Position numbers and translations under genes: made by a program. The notes beneath the pieces are model-generated. The model saw only the letters and a program-made list of their open reading frames with translations, did not search any database and was not told the origin of the DNA. Positions 1 through 5,701 of a stretch of 7,603 nt of DNA are shown here, piece after piece. Positions within the stretch are counted from its first letter, which is position 1, and the number at the start of each line of letters is the position of its first letter. Source of the stretch: JAPEKQ01 sp964487295 (GTDB taxonomy: Bacteria > Joyebacterota > Joyebacteria > Joyebacterales > Joyebacteraceae); assembly GCA_964487295.1 (NCBI GenBank), contig CAZAQL010000121.1:1-7603 (forward strand). Reading direction: 5' to 3'.

Positions 1-372
1 GCGGGTCTGGGGATCGCCAACACCATGGTGACCTCGATCCTCGAGCGGACGCGCGAGATCGGCGTGATGAAGGCCATCGGTGGCGGGGAGTGGGACATCA
101 GGCGGATCTTCCTCGTCGAGGCGGGAGTCATAGGGCTCCTGGGAGGCGTTCTCGGACTGCTGCTCGGGTGGCTCGTGACGCGTCTCGCCAACGTCATCGC
201 GAACGCCTACATCAGACCCTACGGCGTCGCGGAGACCGACCTCTTCTACATGCCCGTGTGGCTCATTCTGGGCGCCGTCGGCTTCTCCGTCGTCGTCAGC
301 CTCCTGGCGGGGATCTACCCCGCGGCGCGCGCCGCTCGCGTGGATCCCGTGACCGCGCTCCGGCATGACTGA
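1..372 (+). CDS. FtsX/MacB-family ABC transporter permease, C-terminal fragment
   Basis: This is the last 123 codons of a gene that begins before the window; the frame is open from base 1 and stops with TGA at 370-372. The fragment opens with GLGIANTMVTSILERTREIG, followed by VMKAIGG, the conserved stretch of FtsX/MacB-type permeases where the last cytoplasmic region meets the membrane. Two hydrophobic segments follow, roughly residues 40-66 (a Gly/Leu-rich helix) and 82-103. It ends with the family's typical cytoplasmic tail PAARAARVDPVTALR. Family members pair with an ATP-binding subunit and act in lipoprotein release, efflux of peptides or drugs, or mechanotransmission across the envelope rather than classic solute transport. 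The ATPase and periplasmic domain would lie upstream and are not visible, so the substrate cannot be named. The following gene is 218 bases away, so co-transcription is uncertain. Family assignment is firm; function is not. Confidence 0.93.
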   Translation, partial: AGLGIANTMVTSILERTREIGVMKAIGGGEWDIRRIFLVEAGVIGLLGGVLGLLLGWLVTRLANVIANAYIRPYGVAETDLFYMPVWLILGAVGFSVVVSLLAGIYPAARAARVDPVTALRHD

Positions 373-551
373 AGCTCCGCCGCGATTGAGCGACGGTCAG
401 CAGCGAGGCGGGCACGATAGCGAACGTGATCGAGGTTGGGCATCGCCGGATGCCACAGCACCGGCCGACGCGCCACGGGCGCGATTTCTGTGAGGACCGG
501 GTCAACCTGCACGGGGTGATCCGCATCGAATAGACTGGCTGACCGAGGAAC

Positions 552-570
552 GCGCGCCCGTCAGGCGCGC
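552..570 (+). promoter_or_regulatory. Short perfect hairpin in the leader of the Tricorn-like gene
   Basis: A perfect 7-base inverted repeat (GCGCGCC at 552-558, GGCGCGC at 564-570) with a 5-base loop lies 7 bases before the GAGGGGGA ribosome binding site (578-585) of the next gene. No T-run follows, so it is not a good terminator for the permease gene. It could stabilise the leader or affect access to the ribosome binding site, but in such GC-rich sequence a chance hairpin is also possible. Confidence 0.3.
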
Positions 571-590
571 CCATTTAGAGGGGGATTGGC

Positions 591-3500
591 ATGCCGAGGC
601 TGCTCCTTGTCGGACTTCTGTCCGTAGTCGCCGCCGTGTGTCTCGTCACGGCGGCTTCCGCAATGGAACCTCACGCGGGGATGATGCGGTACCCCGACGT
701 GAGCGAGACCCAGATCGTGTTCCGCTACGCCAACGACCTGTGGCTCGCGCCCCGTGAGGGCGGCATGGCCACCAGGCTCACGAGCGTCGAGGGGTACGAG
801 ACCTTCCCGAGCTTCAGCCCGGACGGAGAGCACGTCGTCTTCCGGGCGAACTACGACGGGAACAGCGACATCTACACGCTGCCGGTCGACGGCGGGGTGC
901 CGTTTCGCGTCACGCACCACCCGTCGAGCGAGCTCCCGTTCGAGTGGACGCGCGATGGTGACATCGTGTTCGGAGCCTACGGGCACGGTGACCTTCCCGT
1001 CGCCTACCAGTTGTTCACCGTCGACGCCGAGGGCGGTCTGCCCGAGAGGCTGCCGGTCCCGTACGGTTTCAATCCCGCGATCAGCCCTGACGGCGAATGG
1101 CTGGCGTATACGCCTTTCTCCCGCGACTTCTCGACGTGGAAGCGCTACATGGGCGGCCGCGCGTCGGACCTGTGGCTCTTCCATCTCAAGGACCACACGT
1201 CGCGCAAGCTCACCGACTGGGGCGGAACGGACAGCATCCCGATGTGGTTCGGAGGCACGCTCTACTACCTCTCGGACGCCGGTCCGAAGCACCGTCTCAA
1301 CATCTGGGCCTACGATCTGGAGACCGGCGACTCGAGGCAGGTCACGACACACGGCGACTACGACGTCAAGTGGCCGTCGATCGGTCCGGGCCCCGAGGGG
1401 CAGGGCGAGATCGTCTACCAGCTCGGCTCCGAGCTCAGATTGCTCGATCTGGCGACAGAGCGGTCGCACGCCGTGAAGGTCACGATCCCGGGAGACCATC
1501 ACCGTCTCATGCCGCAGGTCTTCGACGCGGCCGAGCTCATTGACAACGGCGACATATCGAGCACGGGCAAGCGGATGGTCGTGTCCGCGCGCGGCGACAT
1601 CTGGTCGCTGCCCGCGGAGAACGGCACGCCGCAGAACCTGACGCGCACGAACGGCACAGCCGAGCGGAACCCGGCGTGGAGCCCGGACGGGAAGTGGATC
1701 GCCTACACGTCGGACGTGTCGGACGACTACGAACTCTTCATCATGCAGTCGGACGGCAAGGGTGAGACGAAGCAGCTGACGGACGACCGGCTCGGCTACA
1801 TCGAACGCCCCCTGTGGTCACCCGACTCCGAGCGCATCGCGTTCTGGGACCAGACGGGCACTCTGTACGTCCACGACGTCGAGGACGGCTGGACGAGAGA
1901 GGTGCGGAAGTTCTCCGGCTACCACTCGCAGCCGGTCAGCTGGTCGAGCGACTCCAACTGGCTCGCCTTCATGGACTACCCGGGTCCGAACATGAACGCC
2001 GTCGCCTACCTCTACGACATCGACGCCAAGGAGACGCATCAGGTCACGAGCGGCGCCTTCGATGTCACGTGGCCGACGTTCGACCGTGAGGGCAAGTACC
2101 TCTTCTACGCGAGCAACTCGGACTTCGGCTCCGGCACGTACGACGACACGACCTGGGACTGGGTCTACGACGACACGGACCGCCTCTACGTCGTGCCGCT
2201 CTCTGCGGAGACGGAGTCGCCGTTCGCCCCGGAGATCGACGTCGAGGAGTGGGAGGATGACGAGGACGTCGAGGAGGACGAGCAGGACGGTGAGGACGGC
2301 GACGAGGACGCCGAGGACGGGGAGGATGAGGACGCGGAGGACGCCGAGGTCGAACGCATCGAGATCGACCTCGAGGGGTTCGAGCAGCGCGCCATCCTGC
2401 TTCCTGTCGAGCGTGGCGGTTTCTACAACCTCGCCGTGAACGCATCGAACCAGCTCCTCTGCCTGCGGGGCGGCGACACGGTCATCCTGGTCGACGTCGA
2501 GAACGAGGACGAGATGGAGCAGGAGGTCATTCCCGGCTGCTACGGCTTCGCCATGTCGGGGGACGGCAATAAGATCGTCGCCTGGGGCGACCGCGGCTTC
2601 GCGATCGTGGACGCGGCGCCCGGCCAGAGCTGGGACGCCATGGTGTCGACCGACGGCATGCTCGTGACCGTCGAGCCCCGCGTCGAGTGGCGGCAGGTGC
2701 TCCGCGACGCGTGGCGCCTCTACAAGTACTACTTCTACGCCGAGAACATGCACGGCGTCGATTGGGACGGCGTCTGGGACGACTACGCACCGATGATCGA
2801 CTACTGCGGGTCCCGCGTCGACCTCTCGTACGTCATCGGGGAGATGATCGGGGAGCTCAACGTCGGTCACGCGTACTACATGGGCGGCGAGGACTACGAG
2901 GACTCGCCGAGCGTCTCGGTCGGCCTTCTCGGGTGCGAGTTCGAGCTTGATGGCGGGTCCTACCGCATATCGAGGATCTTCCAGGGCGCGACGTGGGACG
3001 GCGATGCGAAGGGACCGCTGAGCCAGCCCGGCGTCGACGTCGAGGTCGGCGACTACCTGCTCGCGGTCAACGGCGTCCCCATCGACACGGCCAAGGATCC
3101 GTGGGCCGCCTTCCAGGGTCTGGCGGGTATGACGGTCACGATCACGGTGAGCGAGCAGCCGAGGATCGACGATGACGCGCGCGAGGTCGTGGTCGAGACG
3201 CTCGCGAACGAGGGCGACCTCAAGTACCGTGCGTGGATCGAGAGGAACCGCGCTCACGTGGAGGAGGCCAGCGACGGGCGCGTCGGATACGTCTACGTGC
3301 CCGACACGGGCCGCCGGGGCGCGAACGACCTCAGGCGCCAGTTCGAGAACGCGCGGCAGTACGACGCGCTCATCGTGGACGAGCGGTGGAACGGCGGCGG
3401 ACAGAGCCCTTACCCGTTCGTGCGGATGGTAAGCCAGCCGGTCGTCAGTTACTGGACGCACAAGCACCAGCGTGAGATGGACTGGGAGCCCGAGTTCGGT

Positions 3501-3908
3501 CGTCCCGGCCCGGCGTGTCTGCTCATCAACGAGTCGGCCGGTTCCGGCGGCGACAGCTTCCCCTACACGTTCCGGCAGCTCGGCGCCGGGAAGCTCATTG
3601 GTACGCGGACGTGGGGCGGACTGGTGGGGCTGTCGGGCAACCCGGGTCTCATCGACGGCGGGTACGTCTCGGTGCCGACCTTCGCGTTCGTCGATCTCGA
3701 CGGCACGTGGGGCATCGAGGGATACGGGGTCGCGCCCGACATCGAGGTCGTGGACGACCCGGCGCTCATGGTCGACGGCGGGGATCCGCAGCTCGACGCG
3801 GCGATACGCCACATGGTGGACGAGCTGACGCGGCATCCGGTGCGTCACCCGGACCGCCCGGCGTGGCCCGACCGCAGCGGCATGGGCGTTCCTGAGAGCG
3901 ACTGGTAG
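591..3908 (+). CDS. Exported Tricorn-like S41 peptidase (PD40 propeller, PDZ, catalytic core)
   Basis: A 1105-residue protein of the Tricorn type, close to the usual 1050-1100. The ATG follows GAGGGGGA by 5 bases. Residues 1-24 are a Sec signal peptide with an A-S-A cleavage site, so it should act in the periplasm or outside the cell. Residues about 30-690 carry PD40/TolB-like propeller blades (FSPDGEHVVF; WSPDGKWIAYTSD). An acidic tract (552-588, 27 of 37 residues Asp/Glu) lies between the repeat-rich part and the continuing propeller. The C1 core starts near 697. A PDZ domain spans about 775-865 and the S41 domain follows. By motif, H760 (GELNVGHAY) matches Tricorn His746, S985 (ESAGSGGDSFPY) matches nucleophile Ser965 and E1043 (WGIEGYGVAPDIEV) matches Glu1023. 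Tricorn's Ser745 and Asp966 positions are Gly759 and Gly986. Family members degrade peptides; the substrate here is unknown. A terminator follows, so it is probably transcribed alone or with the permease. Confidence 0.95.
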   Translation: MPRLLLVGLLSVVAAVCLVTAASAMEPHAGMMRYPDVSETQIVFRYANDLWLAPREGGMATRLTSVEGYETFPSFSPDGEHVVFRANYDGNSDIYTLPVDGGVPFRVTHHPSSELPFEWTRDGDIVFGAYGHGDLPVAYQLFTVDAEGGLPERLPVPYGFNPAISPDGEWLAYTPFSRDFSTWKRYMGGRASDLWLFHLKDHTSRKLTDWGGTDSIPMWFGGTLYYLSDAGPKHRLNIWAYDLETGDSRQVTTHGDYDVKWPSIGPGPEGQGEIVYQLGSELRLLDLATERSHAVKVTIPGDHHRLMPQVFDAAELIDNGDISSTGKRMVVSARGDIWSLPAENGTPQNLTRTNGTAERNPAWSPDGKWIAYTSDVSDDYELFIMQSDGKGETKQLTDDRLGYIERPLWSPDSERIAFWDQTGTLYVHDVEDGWTREVRKFSGYHSQPVSWSSDSNWLAFMDYPGPNMNAVAYLYDIDAKETHQVTSGAFDVTWPTFDREGKYLFYASNSDFGSGTYDDTTWDWVYDDTDRLYVVPLSAETESPFAPEIDVEEWEDDEDVEEDEQDGEDGDEDAEDGEDEDAEDAEVERIEIDLEGFEQRAILLPVERGGFYNLAVNASNQLLCLRGGDTVILVDVENEDEMEQEVIPGCYGFAMSGDGNKIVAWGDRGFAIVDAAPGQSWDAMVSTDGMLVTVEPRVEWRQVLRDAWRLYKYYFYAENMHGVDWDGVWDDYAPMIDYCGSRVDLSYVIGEMIGELNVGHAYYMGGEDYEDSPSVSVGLLGCEFELDGGSYRISRIFQGATWDGDAKGPLSQPGVDVEVGDYLLAVNGVPIDTAKDPWAAFQGLAGMTVTITVSEQPRIDDDAREVVVETLANEGDLKYRAWIERNRAHVEEASDGRVGYVYVPDTGRRGANDLRRQFENARQYDALIVDERWNGGGQSPYPFVRMVSQPVVSYWTHKHQREMDWEPEFGRPGPACLLINESAGSGGDSFPYTFRQLGAGKLIGTRTWGGLVGLSGNPGLIDGGYVSVPTFAFVDLDGTWGIEGYGVAPDIEVVDDPALMVDGGDPQLDAAIRHMVDELTRHPVRHPDRPAWPDRSGMGVPESDW

Positions 3909-3909
3909 T

Positions 3910-3954
3910 GACCCGCGGGTCGCCCCCGTGAGACCCCCGGCGGCGCCGCCGGGG
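3910..3954 (+). repeat. Two perfect palindromes after the Tricorn-like gene
   Basis: GACCCGCGGGTC (3910-3921) is a perfect 12-base palindrome starting one base after the stop codon. CCCCGGCGGCGCCGCCGGGG (3935-3954) is a perfect 20-base palindrome. Either would fold as a hairpin in RNA. Neither has a T-run, so they are more likely mRNA 3'-end protection or auxiliary termination structures than terminators in their own right. The true terminator follows at 3983-4017. Confidence 0.55.
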
Positions 3955-3982
3955 AGCTTCGTACGGAGCAAAGAGAACGACA

Positions 3983-4017
3983 GGGCGGGCCTCCTCATCG
4001 AGGGGGCCCGCCTCTTT
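3983..4017 (+). terminator. Rho-independent terminator of the Tricorn-like gene
   Basis: GGCGGGCC (3984-3991) pairs perfectly with GGCCCGCC (4005-4012). The stem continues inward with one T-G wobble and three more pairs (3992-3995 with 4001-4004), giving 12 pairs around a 5-base loop. It is followed by TCTTT (4013-4017). AAAGAG (3970-3975) upstream is the reverse complement of CTCTTT (4012-4017), so an alternative longer pairing or weak action from the other strand is possible. It separates the peptidase unit from the downstream gene group. Confidence 0.82.
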
Positions 4018-4174
4018 CCGAGGGAGGTCCGATCCGCGCGTCTCCACGAGGGTGTGGCCGCACGGGCGTTCCTGTCCGGACGATGCCGGCCCGGACGGGC
4101 GTGCGGACTTGAATCCCGGCCCGGCATGTGGCACGGTTGGCGGGTGCACAGGACACACACCTGAGGAGGAAGCC

Positions 4175-4372
4175 ATGCCCACGATCACCGTGGACGGACC
4201 GGCGATCGCCGATATCGAGAAGCGCAGGGCGCTCGTTGCGCAGCTCACCGACGCGGCGGAGACGGCGTTCGGCATCGACCGGGCGCACATCGTCGTCCTG
4301 CTCCGCGAACACGGCCCCATGAACGTGGGCGTCGGCGGGAAGCTTCTGGCCGACCGGCGCGGCGCGAAGTAG
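4175..4372 (+). CDS. Small 4-oxalocrotonate tautomerase family protein
   Basis: A 65-residue protein, the normal size of 4-OT subunits, which assemble as small oligomers and use an N-terminal proline (after Met removal) as catalytic base or nucleophile. The start is set by GAGGAGGA (4163-4170), 4 bases before ATG, and by MPTITV, the family's N-terminal strand with Pro next to Met. Other family signs are EKRRALVAQLTDA (helix 1) and the C-terminal hairpin N-V-G-V-G-G. Numbered from Pro1, it aligns without gaps to the textbook 4-OT from memory: Arg11 becomes Ala, Arg39 becomes Val and Phe50 (Trp in many relatives) becomes Val. It should therefore not be annotated as a true 4-oxalocrotonate tautomerase; the substrate is unknown. 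It begins a group of five co-directional genes. Confidence 0.85.
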   Translation: MPTITVDGPAIADIEKRRALVAQLTDAAETAFGIDRAHIVVLLREHGPMNVGVGGKLLADRRGAK

Positions 4373-4437
4373 CGGGGCATCTCCAGGGGAGCGTCGGCGG
4401 GGGAGAACCGCCGGCGGGCGCTCGCGAAGGAGGCGGC

Positions 4438-4722
4438 GTGCTTGAGCTTCCCATCGACGGGACGCTGGATCTCCACGCGTTCCGGCCGTCCGACGTGAAG
4501 TCGCTCGTTCCCGACTACCTCGAGGAGTGTCGGAGCCGAGGCATCCTGGAGGTGAGGATCATCCACGGGAAGGGGACCGGCGCGCTGCGCGAGACCGTCC
4601 ACGCGATCCTCGGGCGGCTCGACACCGTCGTGTCGTTCAGGCTGGCGGGCGACGCGGGTGGATGGGGAGCGACGGTCGTGACGCTCAGGCAGCTCGGGGG
4701 CGACCGGTGTGAGAAGACCTGA
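4438..4722 (+). CDS. Stand-alone Smr-domain protein
   Basis: A 94-residue protein made almost entirely of an Smr (small MutS-related) domain. The start is GTG, 4 bases after AAGGAGG (4427-4433). Seen directly: LDLHAFRP (residues 10-17), the Leu-Asp-Leu-His motif; RIIHGKGTGALR (40-51), the His-Gly-Lys-Gly-Thr-Gly motif; and GGWGAT (74-79) near the C-terminus, typical of this short subgroup. Smr domains bind or cleave nucleic acid, and in other organisms act in recombination control or in mRNA cleavage at collided ribosomes. There is no MutS part, so a 'DNA mismatch repair MutS' label would be wrong. Residues 82-94 and the stop codon fall within the first copy of a 41-base tandem repeat, so the C-terminus may have been reshaped by that duplication. 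It lies 65 bases after the tautomerase gene. Confidence 0.9.
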   Translation: MLELPIDGTLDLHAFRPSDVKSLVPDYLEECRSRGILEVRIIHGKGTGALRETVHAILGRLDTVVSFRLAGDAGGWGATVVTLRQLGGDRCEKT

Positions 4723-4792
4723 CGCTCAGGCCGCTCGAGGGCGACCGACGTGAGAAGATCTGACGCTCAGGCAGCTCGAGGACAACAGACAG
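4679..4792 (+). repeat. 41-base tandem repeat over the smr 3' end, about 2.8 copies
   Basis: Copy 1 (4679-4719) and copy 2 (4720-4760) are 41 bases each and match at 36 of 41 positions. Copy 3 starts at 4761, matches copy 2 at 19 of its first 20 bases, then fades toward 4792. Each copy starts TGACGCTCAGG. Copy 1 is coding (end of smr); the smr stop TGA (4720-4722) is the first three bases of copy 2. Copy 3 runs into the AGGAGGG ribosome binding site of the next gene. The period is not a multiple of three, so each copy shifts frame. Confidence 0.9.
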
Positions 4793-4800
4793 GAGGGAGA

Positions 4801-5331
4801 ATGACAAGGAAGCCGATCCCGGTGGAGGAGCTGGTCATCAATCCGAGCAGGCTCTGGCTCTCGAAGTGGTTGCTCCTGACCGCGGGCGATCTCGAGAAGG
4901 GCGACTTCAACGCGATGACCGTGGGCTGGGGGACGTTCGGAGCGATGTGGAACCGCCCCGTCGCGCAGGCCGTCGTCCGTCCGGTCCGGCACACCTACGG
5001 GTTCATGGAGCGATACGGCGAGTTCACCCTGACTGCCTTTCCTGAGGAGCGCCGGGACGCGCTCAAGCTCCTGGGCACGAAGTCGGGGCGCGACGGTGAC
5101 AAGATCGCCGAGTCCGGACTGACCCCGATCCCATCGACGAAGGTCGCCGCACCCGGCTTCGAGGAGGCGGAACTCATCATCGAGTGCCGCACCATCTACT
5201 GGCATGACTTCGACCCGGCACGGTTCGTGGAGCCGGCGATCAACGACTCGTATCCGGAGAAGGACTACCACCGGTCGTATCTCGGAGAGATCCTCGCCGT
5301 CCACGCGACGGATCCCTGGAGGCGGCCCTGA
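4801..5331 (+). CDS. Flavin reductase-like / flavoredoxin-type FMN-binding protein
   Basis: A 176-residue protein with the flavin reductase-like split-barrel fold, of normal length for single-domain members. ATG at 4801 follows AGGAGGG (4791-4797) by 3 bases; an in-frame ATG at 4750 lies in repeat DNA without a good ribosome site and is rejected. Motifs: N37-A-M-T-V-G-W-G (FMN-binding strand), RPVRHTYGFM (60-69), FTLTAFPEE (75-83, the Asn-rich/Phe-Thr-Val-strand equivalent) and GTKSGRDGDK (92-101), all characteristic of flavoredoxin-like proteins. Such proteins bind FMN and move electrons from NAD(P)H or from iron-sulfur partners; the partner cannot be read from the neighbourhood. It is expected to be cytoplasmic, with no signal peptide or membrane helix. 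The next gene starts 18 bases later, so the two are probably co-transcribed. The 41-base repeats lie immediately upstream. Confidence 0.9.
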   Translation: MTRKPIPVEELVINPSRLWLSKWLLLTAGDLEKGDFNAMTVGWGTFGAMWNRPVAQAVVRPVRHTYGFMERYGEFTLTAFPEERRDALKLLGTKSGRDGDKIAESGLTPIPSTKVAAPGFEEAELIIECRTIYWHDFDPARFVEPAINDSYPEKDYHRSYLGEILAVHATDPWRRP

Positions 5332-5349
5332 GAACAGGGAGCAGATGAT

Positions 5350-5694
5350 ATGCGACTTCTCGGAAGACTCCTTATCGCGATGGTGGGCATCTGGCTGGCC
5401 GCCACCGTTGTCGGCGGGATCACGGTCACCGGGTTCGGAACGGTACTTCTCGCGGCCATCATCCTGGGGCTGATCAACGCATTCGTCCGTCCGGTGTTCG
5501 TCATCCTGACGCTGCCGCTGACCGTCGTGACGCTCGGCCTCTTCCTGCTCGTGATCAACGCGGCACTGCTCGGCATCGTCGCATGGCTTCTCCCCGGGAT
5601 GGAGATCGCCGGGTTCGGCCCGGCCCTTCTCGGCGCGATCGTGATATCGCTCTTCAGCTGGTTCGCCAACATGTTCGTGGGCCGCCGGGAGTAG
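5350..5694 (+). CDS. YvlD / phage-holin-4_2 family four-helix membrane protein
   Basis: A 114-residue integral membrane protein. Four hydrophobic segments lie at about 4-24, 28-49, 51-79 and 84-108, with the family signature N43-A-F-V-R-P, a TLPLTVVTLG turn (54-63) and N70 in the third helix. The ATG is 8 bases after AGGGAG (5336-5341). The family is often called 'phage holin family' or 'mycobacterial 4 TMS phage holin', but it is widespread in bacterial chromosomes away from phages, and Bacillus YvlD belongs to an envelope-stress operon. No endolysin, spanin or phage gene is nearby, so a lysis role is not supported; an envelope role is more likely but unproven. It sits 18 bases after the flavin reductase-like gene and 7 bases before the GH38-like gene. 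Confidence 0.92.
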   Translation: MRLLGRLLIAMVGIWLAATVVGGITVTGFGTVLLAAIILGLINAFVRPVFVILTLPLTVVTLGLFLLVINAALLGIVAWLLPGMEIAGFGPALLGAIVISLFSWFANMFVGRRE

Positions 5695-5701
5695 CCGCTC
5701 T

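Noticed and set aside
439..454. 6-base perfect inverted repeat (GGCATC/GATGCC) after the permease gene, considered as its terminator
   Set aside because: The stem is short and no T-run follows.
507..536. Possible sigma-70 promoter (TAGACT as -10) ahead of the Tricorn-like gene
   Set aside because: The -10 matches only 4 of 6 positions and no convincing -35 lies 16-18 bases upstream.
636..644. Cys17 of the Tricorn-like protein as a lipoprotein attachment site
   Set aside because: It sits inside the hydrophobic core without a lipobox, and a normal A-S-A signal peptidase I site follows at residues 22-24.
561..1502. A 313-codon open frame on the minus strand
   Set aside because: Antisense to the signal peptide and propeller region of the Tricorn-like gene, with no family motif; a shadow frame.
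4106..4122. CTTGAATCCCGG, resembling the T-arm of a tRNA
   Set aside because: The flanking bases do not form the 5-pair T stem, and no acceptor, D or anticodon arms can be built upstream.
4129..4145. TGGCAC followed by TTGGC, resembling a sigma-54 promoter ahead of the tautomerase gene
   Set aside because: The spacing between the GG and GC elements is wrong and the TTGC box is not at the required distance.
1818..4160. A 780-codon open frame on the minus strand opposite the Tricorn-like gene
   Set aside because: It is the mirror of high-GC codon bias in a clearly real gene, shows no recognisable domain, is Arg/Val/Asp-rich and crosses the terminator region.
5350..5694. Evidence of a prophage because of the 'phage holin' family name
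   Set aside because: This family is common in ordinary chromosomes and no other phage gene or attachment site is present.
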